The notes beneath the pieces are model-generated. The model was not told where the DNA came from and did not search any database. It saw only the letters and a list, made by a program, of their open reading frames with translations. From JAIBJN01 sp963748205 (GTDB taxonomy: Bacteria > Actinomycetota > Thermoleophilia > Gaiellales > Gaiellaceae), in contig CAVVIB010000028.1 in the NCBI GenBank assembly GCA_963748205.1, forward strand, positions 62,001 through 126,000: DNA of 64,000 nucleotides, read 5' to 3'. The position numbers were made by a program, and so were the translations under genes. Of this stretch, positions 7,724 to 14,716 are shown piece by piece (position 1 is the stretch's first letter; each line of letters begins with the position of its first letter).

Positions 7724-8271
7724 CGCCTGACCTTACGCATGGCGCCCGCAACGTAGAGGACGGCTGCGACAACCGCGAGCGTCACGCCGGCCCAGAAGAG
7801 CCAGAGCGGCCAGTCGGTTCCCTTGTCGGAGGCGATCACACCCGTGATCGCCGCGTAGAGCACCCATGTGGCGATCTTTCCCGGCAGCGACACGGAAAAC
7901 TCGTAGCCGCGGTCCTTGACCAGGCGGTAGCCGCCGATCAGCAGCACGTCGCGGCCCAGGACGATCACGAGCGCGAGCCACGGCAGGCGGCCGTCGAGGC
8001 AGAGGAGCAGGACGGCCGCGTCGATCATCAGCCGGTCGGCCAGCGGGTCGGCGAACTTCCCGAACTCCGACTCGACGTGCCAGCGCCGGGCCAGGAAGCC
8101 GTCGATCTGGTCGGTGATCGCCGCGGCCGCGAAAAGCGCCGCAAGCCCGTAGCTCCCCTCCCCGTCCGTGCCGAGCATGAGGACGACGAAGACGGGGATG
8201 GCGGCGAGGCGCAGGACCGTGAGGGCGTTCGGGATCTGCGCGAGCGGGGCCGGAACGACTCGCGTGGCCAT
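7720..8271 (-). CDS. pgsA: CDP-alcohol phosphatidyltransferase, PgsA-type
   Basis: 183 residues, a membrane enzyme that joins CDP-diacylglycerol with a polyol phosphate; PgsA makes phosphatidylglycerol phosphate. The full signature D-x2-D-G-x2-A-R-x8-G-x3-D-x3-D is present: DQIDGFLARR, then FGKFADPLADR, at about residues 54-80. About five hydrophobic helices surround it. The N-terminal IPNALTVLRLAAIPVFVVLML is typical of PgsA. ATG start; a TACCAT -10-like hexamer lies ten bases upstream and overlaps the -10 of the divergent hutF. It reads into the sugar nucleotidyltransferase with a 4-base overlap. The exact head-group substrate is inferred. Confidence 0.88.
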   Translation of the reverse strand: MATRVVPAPLAQIPNALTVLRLAAIPVFVVLMLGTDGEGSYGLAALFAAAAITDQIDGFLARRWHVESEFGKFADPLADRLMIDAAVLLLCLDGRLPWLALVIVLGRDVLLIGGYRLVKDRGYEFSVSLPGKIATWVLYAAITGVIASDKGTDWPLWLFWAGVTLAVVAAVLYVAGAMRKVRR

Positions 8272-8297
8272 CGTCGAGGCAATGGTAACGTCGCGCG
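8272..8297. promoter_or_regulatory. Compact divergent promoter region between pgsA and hutF
   Basis: Only 26 bases separate the two start codons. TAACGT (8286-8291) lies 6 bases before the hutF GTG. TACCAT on the minus strand (complement of 8282-8287) lies 10 bases before the pgsA ATG. The two hexamers share the TA at 8286-8287, so the two polymerases cannot bind at once. Confidence 0.5.
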
Positions 8298-9302
8298 GTG
8301 CCCGCCCGGCTCTCGCTCCCCGGCTTCGTCAACGCGCACAGCCACGCGTTCCAGCGCGCGCTGCGCGGCAAGACGGAGGGCGGCGACTTCTGGGCCTGGC
8401 GGGAGTCCATGCTGGACCTGGCCGGGGGTCTGACCCCGGGCCATGTCCGCGAAGGCTACGTCGAGACCTACCGGGAGATGCGCGCGGCCGGGTACACCGC
8501 CGTCGGCGAGTTCCACTACATCGGCCTCGCCGAGGCCCACGCGGCCGTCGAGGCCGGGCGCGAGGCGGGGATCGAGCTCGTCCTCCTCCTCTCCGCCTAC
8601 GGGCGCGGTGGGATCGACCGCTTCCGCCAGGCGTCCGTCGCGGACTACCTCGGGCAGGTGGAGGAGCTGGCGGGGACGGGCGCGCGGGTCGGGCTCGCCC
8701 CCCACTCCGTGCGCGCCTGCCCGCGCGAGTGGCTCGAGGAGATCGGCCCCTACGCCGAGCGCGAGGGCCTCGTCCTCCACGTCCACGCCGACGAGCAGCC
8801 GCGCGAGATCGAGGAGTGCCTCGCCGAGCACGGGCTGCGGCCGATCGAGCTGCTCGCCGAGACGGGCTGCCTGGGCCCCCGCACGACGATCGTCCACGGG
8901 ACGCACGCCGACGAGCGCGAGCTCGACCTCCTCGCCGAGGCCGGAGCGCGCGTCTGTCTCTGCCCCACGACGGAGGCGAACCTCGGCGACGGCTTCCCGC
9001 CGCTGGAGGGCCTGCTCGCGCGCGGGATCCCGCTCTGCATCGGCTCGGACTCGAACGTGCGGATCGACCCGCTCGAGGAGCTGCGGGAGATCGAGGGCAC
9101 CGCCCGGCGCCAGCAGCTGCGCCGCAACGTGATCGCGGTCGAGGCCCTGCTCGAGATCGGCTCCGCCGGCGGCGCGGCCGCGCTGGGCCTCGACGAGTGG
9201 CAGGACGTCGAGGCGGACCTCGGGCATCCGTCGCTTCGCGGCGTCGACCCCGACGACGTCCCGGCTGCGCTCGTCCACGGCTGCGCCGCGGACGTCTTCT
9301 AG
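8298..9302 (+). CDS. hutF: Formimidoylglutamate deiminase-type amidohydrolase, N-terminally short
   Basis: 334 residues, leaderless GTG start. Seen: the metal site HSHAFQRALRG (about 14-24), GLAPHSVRA, HVHADEQPREIEECL, VHGTHADE, then CPTTEANLGDG and GSDSNVRIDPLEEL. These blocks match HutF, which removes ammonia from N-formimidoyl-glutamate in histidine breakdown. Normal HutF is about 450 residues with an N-terminal beta-sandwich half. Here the frame begins directly at the barrel, an in-frame stop lies just upstream, and the divergent pgsA leaves no room for more. No other hut gene is nearby. Its stop overlaps that of the convergent proC. Confidence 0.8.
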   Translation: MPARLSLPGFVNAHSHAFQRALRGKTEGGDFWAWRESMLDLAGGLTPGHVREGYVETYREMRAAGYTAVGEFHYIGLAEAHAAVEAGREAGIELVLLLSAYGRGGIDRFRQASVADYLGQVEELAGTGARVGLAPHSVRACPREWLEEIGPYAEREGLVLHVHADEQPREIEECLAEHGLRPIELLAETGCLGPRTTIVHGTHADERELDLLAEAGARVCLCPTTEANLGDGFPPLEGLLARGIPLCIGSDSNVRIDPLEELREIEGTARRQQLRRNVIAVEALLEIGSAGGAAALGLDEWQDVEADLGHPSLRGVDPDDVPAALVHGCAADVF

Positions 9303-10117
9303 CCCTTCGCCAGCTCCTTCGAGCGCTGCATGGCCGCCTGGATTGCGTTCAGGAACGCAGCGCGGACACCGGCCTGCTCGAGCTCGCGGATGGCGGCGAT
9401 CGTCGTCCCACCCGGGGAGGTGACGGCCTCGCGAAGCTCGACGGGGTGCATCTTCTCGTCGCGGAGGAGCTTCGCCGTGCCGAGCATCGTCTGGACGACG
9501 AGGTCGGTCGAGATCTCGCGGGAGAGCCCGAGGAGGATGCCGGCCTCGATCATCGACTCGGCGAGGAGCGCGAAGTACGCCGGCCCTGACCCGGAGACCG
9601 CGGTGATCGCGTCCATGTAGTCCTCGTCGACGCGCACGCTGCGCCCCACGCTTCCCAGGATCTCCTCCGCCTGCGCGAGGTGCTCCTCCGTCGCGTGCGT
9701 CCCGGCCGTGATGCCCGCCATCCCCTCGTGGACGGTCATCGGCGTGTTCGGCATGGCACGCACCACCGGGACGCGGTCGCTCAGGTGGCCCTCGATCAGC
9801 GCGGTCGGGATGGCGGCGGCGATCGAGACGACGGTCTGGTCGGCGGTGACCGCGCCGGAGATCTCGCCGAGCAGCGTCTCGATGTCCTGCGGCTTGACGC
9901 CGATCACGATGAGGTCCGCACCGGCGACGGCCTCCGCGTTCGCGGTGGTCGTGCGGATCCCGTGCCGGCCCGCCAGTTCCTCCAAGCGCTCGGTGTGGCG
10001 CGCAGTGGCGACGATTTGCCCGGGCTCACACCAGCCGGACGAGATCACGCCCGAGATGAGCGCCTCGCCGGCCTTTCCGGCGCCCAGCACTGCCAGCGTG
10101 CGATCGGATCCCGCCAT
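9299..10117 (-). CDS. proC: Pyrroline-5-carboxylate reductase
   Basis: 272 residues; reduces pyrroline-5-carboxylate to proline with NAD(P)H in the cytoplasm. The N-terminal Rossmann motif reads LAVLGAGKAGEAL. Later blocks VRAMPNTPMTVHEGM, AITAVSGSGPAYFALLAESM and REAVTSPGGTTIAAIREL (about 220-238) are those of the ProC dimerisation and active-site region. ATG start; TAGGGT (complement of 10126-10131) lies 8 bases upstream, so it is likely leaderless. Convergent with hutF, with the two stop codons overlapping. Confidence 0.95.
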   Translation of the reverse strand: MAGSDRTLAVLGAGKAGEALISGVISSGWCEPGQIVATARHTERLEELAGRHGIRTTTANAEAVAGADLIVIGVKPQDIETLLGEISGAVTADQTVVSIAAAIPTALIEGHLSDRVPVVRAMPNTPMTVHEGMAGITAGTHATEEHLAQAEEILGSVGRSVRVDEDYMDAITAVSGSGPAYFALLAESMIEAGILLGLSREISTDLVVQTMLGTAKLLRDEKMHPVELREAVTSPGGTTIAAIRELEQAGVRAAFLNAIQAAMQRSKELAKG

Positions 10118-10148
10118 GGGCTGGAACCCTACCGCGCCGCGTACGGCG

Positions 10149-10562
10149 CTACATCACGGCTTCGACGTAGAGCTTCTTGTCGATCGACTGGTCGGCGCGG
10201 TAGTGGTCGTAGCCCCGCCCGCCGTTCACGTGATCGTGCGTGCCGTCGCGCGCCCAGATCCAGTCGGCGCCGTCGCCGCCCTGGAGCACGTCCGTGCCCG
10301 CGTCGCCCTGGATCCGGTCGCTCCCCGGGCCGGCGCGGATGATGTCGTTGCCGCTCCCGCCGCCGATGGTGTCGTTGCCGCCGAGCCCGCAGATGACGTC
10401 CGAGGCGGGCGTCCCGCCGAGCATGTCGGCGCCGGACGTCCCCGTGATGGTGCACGGCCGGTTCAGGTTCGGCGTGTGCCCCGACGCGAGGTAGGGCTGA
10501 ACCGCGACCACGACGGCGGCCGCGAAGAAGGAGAGACCGAGGACGAGAACGCGAAGACGCAC
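10149..10562 (-). CDS. Secreted RTX-like calcium-binding repeat protein (137 aa)
   Basis: GTG start chosen because it opens directly on an export signal (RLRVLVLGLSFFAAAVVVAV). An in-frame extension upstream runs antisense to the transglycosylase region and lacks protein character. After the signal come about five nonapeptide-like units, such as GLGGNDTIGGGSGNDIIRAG and GGDGADWIWARDG, with the GGxGxDxL spacing that binds calcium in RTX beta-rolls. The end is NGGRGYDHYRADQSIDKKLYVEAVM. It resembles the plus-strand gene at 43903 in length and design. No catalytic domain and no type I secretion genes are nearby, so export is probably by Sec. Role unknown. Confidence 0.6.
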   Translation of the reverse strand: MRLRVLVLGLSFFAAAVVVAVQPYLASGHTPNLNRPCTITGTSGADMLGGTPASDVICGLGGNDTIGGGSGNDIIRAGPGSDRIQGDAGTDVLQGGDGADWIWARDGTHDHVNGGRGYDHYRADQSIDKKLYVEAVM

Positions 10563-10620
10563 GGTCCTGGTATCGACCGTCGCGCCGCTTGTGACGATCC
10601 CTCGCGCGAGCGAAAACGGG

Positions 10621-11532
10621 TCAGGCGAACATGTTGCGCTCGATGGAGAGAATCGTCCGCACGTACCAGCGCGACTCGCGGAAGAGCCCGTAGCGCCGCA
10701 CGGCCAGCGGCCCCTGGTAGTAGGCGGCAAGCGCAAGCCGCTTGTTCCAGCCGAAGATCCGCAGCATGTGGCGGAGGTAGAGCACGCCAACCTTGATGTT
10801 GCCCCCGGCGGAGTGCGGCACCCGGTTCCCGACGAGCACGCGCTCGACGAAGCGATGGGTGGCCGGCATGACCTGCATCACGCCCCTCGCCCCAGCCGAG
10901 GAGACGACGTTCGGCTGGTTCCCGGACTCCATCCAGGCGAGCGCGCGCACGAGGCTCGTGCTCACGCCGTAGCGGCGTGACCAGTAGCCGAGCGCCCAGC
11001 GGATCGCCGCGGGGCTCGCCGTGCTGCGGCCGTAGCCGCGGGCCCGGCGAACGACGTTGCGCACGAGCGACTTGCGGGTGACGGGCCCGGCGATTCCGTC
11101 CACGTGCAGACCCGCCCGCGCCTGGAAGCGCTTCACCGCGCGCTGCGTCCCCCACCCGTAGATGCCGTCGATCCCTCCCGTCGCCACGCCTCGGCGCGCA
11201 AGGAGGAACTGGAGCACGGAGACGTCCCAGCCGACCATCCCGCGCCGCATCGGCCGCTTGCCGAAGAGCGGCCGCCCGAGACGTCCGAGCTTTGCTCGCG
11301 TCCGCGGGCCGGGGATGCCGTCCACGACGAGCCCGTTGCGCTTCTGGAAGACGCGGATTCCACGTCGCGTCATCGGCCCGGCGATGCCGTCAATCGGACC
11401 GGCGTAAAGGCCTCGCGCTTTGAGCGCGACCTGGAGCCCTGGTGTCTGTCGGCCGGCGTCTGCGGGCATCGCCGCCGCCGCGCAGAGCGCAGCGAGGAGA
11501 GATGCGAACGCGACGCACCTGGCGGTTCGCAT
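10621..11532 (-). CDS. Lytic transglycosylase with two peptidoglycan-binding domains
   Basis: 303 residues. The ATG chosen opens a signal peptide (RTARCVAFASLLAALCAAAAMPADA). Two PG_binding_1 repeats follow (GLQVALKARGLYAGPIDGIAG... and SVLQFLLARRGVATGGIDGIYG...), each with the GxIDGIxGxxTRxAVxxFQ pattern. The C-terminal SLT domain has the catalytic Glu in AWMESGNQPNVVSSAG, then GVMQVMPATH and LALAAYYQG. It should cleave glycan strands of peptidoglycan outside the membrane. It is preceded by about 370 non-coding bases with a strong hairpin, which may be a regulatory leader. Confidence 0.85.
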   Translation of the reverse strand: MRTARCVAFASLLAALCAAAAMPADAGRQTPGLQVALKARGLYAGPIDGIAGPMTRRGIRVFQKRNGLVVDGIPGPRTRAKLGRLGRPLFGKRPMRRGMVGWDVSVLQFLLARRGVATGGIDGIYGWGTQRAVKRFQARAGLHVDGIAGPVTRKSLVRNVVRRARGYGRSTASPAAIRWALGYWSRRYGVSTSLVRALAWMESGNQPNVVSSAGARGVMQVMPATHRFVERVLVGNRVPHSAGGNIKVGVLYLRHMLRIFGWNKRLALAAYYQGPLAVRRYGLFRESRWYVRTILSIERNMFA

Positions 11533-11904
11533 GGCCAGGACCTTTGGCGGTCCTGCGGCGTTCTCCTCCCCCGATTTCAGGACCGGCCAGTACAAAAGCC
11601 GCGGCCACCTCCCGGCCAAGCGAGAGGCAGCCGCATGGTCTCAGTGAGACCCGGCGACCGGCCTGGCTCTACGCCCTGAAGGGGGAATAGGAGGGGTAAG
11701 CGGGCCCTACCCCCTTGGCCTAGGGAGGCCCGCTCACCCGGCTGGGGCGGTCGAAAAGTCTCACGCCCCGTGCGACACACGATCTGCGGCCGAATCGCGC
11801 GCCACGCCGAAGAGCATAGCCAGCATCCCCTGATCCGCAAGTGCGTGCGGGCGCGTTCCGGTCCCCGGGCTAGAGGCTCGGCGGTCTGGAGCCCCGACGC
11901 CCTC
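11533..11904. other. Non-coding stretch of 372 bases upstream of the transglycosylase, likely leader
   Basis: No convincing gene on either strand. It holds the long inverted repeat at 11694-11739 and, close to the transglycosylase ATG, a small hairpin (AGGACC-GCCAA-AGGTCCT on the minus strand). A GGGGGAGGAGAAC run lies about 35 bases before the ATG. I compared it by eye with the c-di-AMP (ydaO) and c-di-GMP-I riboswitches, which often precede cell-wall hydrolases, and found none of their conserved cores. Confidence 0.45.
11694..11739. repeat. Long hairpin, 14-base arms
   Basis: Left arm GGGTAAGCGGGCCC (11694-11707) and right arm AGGCCCGCTCACCC (11726-11739) pair with one G-T wobble and one end mismatch around an 18-base loop that could itself pair (CCCTA with TAGGG). 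No T-run follows on either strand, so it is more likely a leader structure or protein site than a plain terminator. Confidence 0.6.
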
Positions 11905-12084
11905 CTAGCGAGGCAGGCGGCCGGTCTCGAGCGCGTAGACGAGCCGCTCCTGAGCGAGGGCCGCGGTCCGGGAGACCTGCGCGTTCGCATGGAGCTCGGC
12001 CGCGGCGAAGCGCTTGGCCTCGCTTCGGTGATGAGCCGCGCGCCGGCGGTGGTGCATGGCCTGTTCCTCGGAGCGGTATCGCAT
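11905..12084 (-). CDS. Small basic helical protein (59 aa)
   Basis: ATG (MRYRSEEQAMHHRRRAAHH) with AAAGAGAAGG upstream as a ribosome-binding site. The sequence is rich in Arg, His and Ala and should be almost all helix: KRFAAAELHANAQ, then TAALAQERLVYALETGRLPR. An in-frame extension to 12279 would run through the hairpins at 12152-12194, so the internal start is preferred. No known family. It could be a DNA- or RNA-associated small protein, but nothing proves this. Confidence 0.4.
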   Translation of the reverse strand: MRYRSEEQAMHHRRRAAHHRSEAKRFAAAELHANAQVSRTAALAQERLVYALETGRLPR

Positions 12085-12151
12085 GCCTTCTCTTTCGACT
12101 TCGGCGGCTCCGCCCTCGATGAAGGTCGGGTTAAGCCCTCCTAAGAGACGA

Positions 12152-12173
12152 AAGCCCCGTGCGAGCGGGGCTT
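12152..12173 (-). terminator. Intrinsic terminator downstream of the 30-residue gene
   Basis: AAGCCCCG-TGCGAG-CGGGGCTT, an 8-base-pair stem. On the minus strand it is followed by TCGTCTCTT, a partly T-rich tail. A second hairpin, GGAGGC-TTC-GCCTCC (12180-12194), stands directly before it. Together they should stop transcription from the 12295 gene. Confidence 0.65.
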
Positions 12174-12202
12174 GACACTGGAGGCTTCGCCTCCGTAGCT
12201 CC

Positions 12203-12295
12203 TCAGCGACCCGCAAGAGGCAGCTTGCGCCGAACGACACGCTTGGTGACCTTCCAGGCCACCCAGCCGAAGAGCGCATACCGCCACTTGTTCAT
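12203..12295 (-). CDS. Tiny basic amphipathic protein (30 aa)
   Basis: MNKWRYALFGWVAWKVTKRV continues to VRRKLPLAGR and stop. A Trp/aromatic-rich helix followed by a Lys/Arg-rich tail suggests membrane surface binding. It is placed between an upstream intergenic region and a strong tandem hairpin terminator, which argues that it is transcribed. An in-frame extension to 12394 adds only low-complexity residues. No Shine-Dalgarno is evident. Short basic proteins of this style occur in actinobacteria, but no function is known to me. Confidence 0.45.
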   Translation of the reverse strand: MNKWRYALFGWVAWKVTKRVVRRKLPLAGR

Positions 12296-12386
12296 GCGCC
12301 ACAAGGTTCCCCAATCGCCCTGACAGAAAACGTCACCGGCGGGCGCGCTGCGCAGAGACCCTTGGCCCCGGCTCTTCCCTCTGCCC

Positions 12387-12467
12387 CTCGGCACGCGATG
12401 CCGAGCTCAATGCAAGACGACCACGATGGCGACCCGCCAGCCGCCACATCGCTGGCAGGTCGTCATC
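12387..12467. repeat. Two hairpins downstream of the secreted 88-residue gene
   Basis: Hairpin 1: CTCGGCA-CGCGA-TGCCGAG, perfect 7-base arms (12387-12405). Hairpin 2: arms 12425-12441 and 12451-12467 pair at 15 of 17 positions around a 9-base loop. Both lie after the stop of the minus-strand gene at 12506. Without T-runs they could be Rho-type or mRNA-stabilising structures, or part of a small RNA. Confidence 0.45.
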
Positions 12468-12505
12468 GTCGGGCTGCGGTGCTGGACGCCCGGCGGTCCT
12501 ACCTA

Positions 12506-12772
12506 CTACTTGGCGAGACGACCCAGGCCGTCAAGCACGAGGACGCTCTGGACGACCGCGCTGCGGCCACCCTTGTCAGCGATCTGGTCCTGCACCCAGC
12601 GACCGTTGTGCGTGATCTGCGAGGTGTATTCGCCGACGAGGTTGCCCTGCTCCTGCGATAGGGCCGACTCGTTCCAGATGTAGCCGTCGGCCGGATCGAC
12701 CGGGGCCGCCATCGCGGCGGACGGAACGACCAGCGCGGCGAGCGCTCCAGTGACGATGAAGTACTTCTTCAT
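12506..12772 (-). CDS. Small secreted protein of unknown function (88 aa)
   Basis: ATG start with AAAGGGAG 5 bases upstream, a clear Shine-Dalgarno. Signal peptide MKKYFIVTGALAALVVPSAA with a likely cleavage after AMA-AP. The mature part is about 65 residues (VDPADGYIWNES, QEQGNLVGEYTSQITHNGRW, VQDQIADKGGRSAVVQSVL) with no Cys and no repeats. A TAGGGATAC stretch upstream may be the -10 region. It stands alone between hairpins and the tRNA-Pro gene. No family recognised. Confidence 0.7.
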   Translation of the reverse strand: MKKYFIVTGALAALVVPSAAMAAPVDPADGYIWNESALSQEQGNLVGEYTSQITHNGRWVQDQIADKGGRSAVVQSVLVLDGLGRLAK

Positions 12773-13033
12773 TTCTACTCCCTTTTTGCGGCAATCCCGT
12801 GATCGCCGTATCCCTAATAGCGTCGGTCTCCCCTCACCCCGCCCAATAGGACACGAATGGGTCAGTTCCGCGCGGTCGCCTGCCTTCAAGCCGACGGTGA
12901 CAACCGGCCCGCCGGTTCTTGACGGGCTCCGAGCCGGACAGCCGAACCCCTGCCTAGATGGCTATGGGGAACGTGGCCCGTGGGGCCCGTTCTTTGTGGG
13001 CACCGGCGCCTCGGACGAGCGCCGTTCTTTCAG

Positions 13034-13108
13034 TCGGGGCGCCGAGATTTGAACTCGGGACCTCTAGTCCCCCAGACTAGCGCGCTAACCAGGCTGCGCC
13101 ACGCCCCG
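13034..13108 (-). tRNA. tRNA-Pro (anticodon GGG)
   Basis: Read on the minus strand: acceptor CGGGGCG pairs with CGCCCCG; D arm with GGTTAGCGC; anticodon stem CTAGT/ACTAG around the loop CTGGGGG, giving anticodon GGG for CCC proline codons; T arm GAGTTCAAATCTC. The discriminator is A and CCA is not encoded. The TAGGAT hexamer at 13120-13125 (minus strand) is a good -10, about 11 bases before the 5' end. Confidence 0.95.
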
Positions 13109-13119
13109 CGACTGGCCCC

Positions 13120-13125
13120 ATCCTA
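13120..13125 (-). promoter_or_regulatory. -10 element of tRNA-Pro
   Basis: The minus strand reads TAGGAT; transcription would start a few bases before the mature tRNA 5' end at 13108. Confidence 0.5.
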
Positions 13126-13351
13126 GCGTCGCTCGGCGCCGCCCGGGGCTCTGTTAGCCCAGGAATCCCCTTCGGGGACGAAATCGTCCGATTCGGGGCC
13201 GTGCCCCGCTGCGGGGTACCCGGATCGCCCCCGTCTGCCCCGCCCTGAGACCCCTTTGTGGCACCCCCGGGGCACGTCCTCCTTGCCGCCCCCGGGTGCG
13301 GTCCGGCAGAATCCTGGGCCGGGAACGGGGAAGCGCGACTCCAGGGACATC

Positions 13352-14200
13352 TTGCGGACGTACACCATCACCGAAGCGGCCGATCTGACTGGGCTCAGCC
13401 GGAAGGCGATCGCCCGCCGGGTCGAGCGTGGCTCGCTGCGTTCGGTCGTCCGCAACGGGCGCCGGCGCATCCCCCGCTCCGAGCTCGTCCGCAACGGGCT
13501 GCTCGAGGACACCGAAAGGCGACCCCCTGCCGGCGGCCCCTCCGCCCCGCTCCTGCCCCGCCCCGGGGCCGGCACCGACCTGGAGGCCGCAGGGACGAAC
13601 GAGGACATGCTGGCGGCGCTCTTCCGCGAGGTGCTCGACCGCTTCGAGCGCCAGTCGCAGGAGATCGCCCAGTTCCGGGCGCTGACGGTGCAGGCCGAGA
13701 GCCTCCGGCTGACCAACGAGCTCGCCGATCTGCGCATGCGCCTGGCCGAGCTCGAGCGCCAGCCCCAGGAGCAGCCGCAGCAACAGCCTCAGACGCCGCC
13801 CCAGAGGCCCCAGCCCCCCTCCGTGACCACGGAGCTGGGCCGGCGCGTCCACGAGCTCTCCAAGCAGGTGGAGGAGCTCTCGCAGCGCGAGATCTGGCTC
13901 CCGCCGCATGCCTCCTCGCCTCAGCAGGCGCAGGCACAGGCGCCGGCAGCGCAGCCGCGTCCCGCCGGGCCGGCACGGACAGCACCGCCCCAGGCGGCTC
14001 CGCGCCCCGTTGCACGCCGCCCGCGGCGCTTCGTGCGCACGATCCGCTTCGTCGTCGAGGCGCTCTTCATCGTGGCCGTCGCCGTGATCGCCTGGCAGGC
14101 GGATCTGCCCACGCCGGCGATCTTCGTCGCCATGGCGGTCGCCTGGACGCTCGTGGCCGTGATCGAGTGGTTCTCGTCCGAGCGCCCCGCGCGGCGCTAG
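13352..14200 (+). CDS. HTH (excisionase/MerR-like) protein with coiled coil and C-terminal membrane anchor
   Basis: TTG start chosen because the DNA-binding fold opens at once: YTITEAADLTGLSRKAIARR, RNGRRRIPRSELV (about 3-45). A start 32 codons earlier (13256) would add only Pro/Gly-rich residues. Then come a charged coiled coil (about 85-135: LFREVLDRFERQSQEIAQF, LRLTNELADLRMRLAELERQ), a Gln/Pro-rich spacer, a second helix with VHELSKQVEELSQRE, an Ala/Pro-rich linker, and two hydrophobic helices near the end (FVVEALFIVAVAVIAWQA, IFVAMAVAWTLVAVIEWF). It looks like a DNA-binding protein held at the membrane. Function unknown. Confidence 0.6.
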   Translation: MRTYTITEAADLTGLSRKAIARRVERGSLRSVVRNGRRRIPRSELVRNGLLEDTERRPPAGGPSAPLLPRPGAGTDLEAAGTNEDMLAALFREVLDRFERQSQEIAQFRALTVQAESLRLTNELADLRMRLAELERQPQEQPQQQPQTPPQRPQPPSVTTELGRRVHELSKQVEELSQREIWLPPHASSPQQAQAQAPAAQPRPAGPARTAPPQAAPRPVARRPRRFVRTIRFVVEALFIVAVAVIAWQADLPTPAIFVAMAVAWTLVAVIEWFSSERPARR

Positions 14201-14256
14201 GCGCCCCTTCCGGCCCGTTCAAGGGGCCTGCCGGCTCCGCCGATACCAGGAAGGCC

Positions 14257-14382
14257 ATGGCGGCGGGCGAACGACGACGCATGCGACCGGGACGATCCGT
14301 CCTGCAGCCGCTCGCAAGCATGGCTGCCCTCACGCTCGTCGCGATCGGGCTCGTGGCGCTCCTCCTGCGGCTCGGCGCCTAG
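14257..14382 (+). CDS. Small single-helix membrane protein (41 aa)
   Basis: ATG with AGGAAGG two bases upstream, a strong ribosome-binding site though close. A basic N-terminus (ERRRMRPGR) precedes one hydrophobic helix (MAALTLVAIGLVALLLRLGA), so the N-terminus should stay in the cytoplasm. It follows the membrane-anchored HTH gene by 56 bases on the same strand and may be co-transcribed with it. Function unknown. Confidence 0.45.
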   Translation: MAAGERRRMRPGRSVLQPLASMAALTLVAIGLVALLLRLGA

Positions 14383-14416
14383 GCTCGAGCCCGAAATCGA
14401 ACCCTCGACCTGAGCC

Positions 14417-14716
14417 TTAGGCTTCGAGCCTGCGGTAGAGCCGGTCGACGAGCTCGGGCATCCGCTCGAGCCGCTCGGTGATCGTGCGGATCCTGTACTC
14501 GCGGAAGTGCGCCGGCTCGACCTTCAAGGCCTTCGCGAGGGCCTCGATGACCTCGTTCGAGGGCACCGGGCGGTTCCCGTGCACGAGATGGTTGAGATAG
14601 CCGGCCGAGAGGCCCGTCTTCGCCGCGAGGCCGCGGTAGGTCACGCCCCGTTCGGCCATGAGGGACTGGATCGTCTCGCCGAACGGCTCGGTCGAGAAGC
14701 GGCGCTTCCTCGCCAT
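14417..14716 (-). CDS. XRE-type helix-turn-helix protein (99 aa)
   Basis: MARKRRFSTEPFGETIQSLM, then the HTH: RGVTYRGLAAKTGLSAGYLNHLV and HGNRPVPSNEVIEALAKALKV, as in lambda-repressor-like domains. The C-terminal helix ends in RMPELVDRLYRRLEA. The ATG shares bases with the TGA stop of proS (TGATGG), so it is translated at the end of the ispG-proS message; a GTG one codon earlier is also possible. A single-domain regulator with no ligand domain. Targets unknown. Confidence 0.8.
   Translation of the reverse strand: MARKRRFSTEPFGETIQSLMAERGVTYRGLAAKTGLSAGYLNHLVHGNRPVPSNEVIEALAKALKVEPAHFREYRIRTITERLERMPELVDRLYRRLEA

Noticed and set aside
5315..7756. An 813-residue plus-strand frame
   Set aside because: Antisense to the nucleotidyltransferase-mutase gene; shadow of GC-rich codons.
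11694..11739. c-di-AMP (ydaO) riboswitch
   Set aside because: The conserved core pieces of that riboswitch are not present; only a strong hairpin is seen.
13034..13108. tRNA-Pro as an integration site
   Set aside because: No integrase, no repeat of the tRNA 3' end and no foreign genes nearby.
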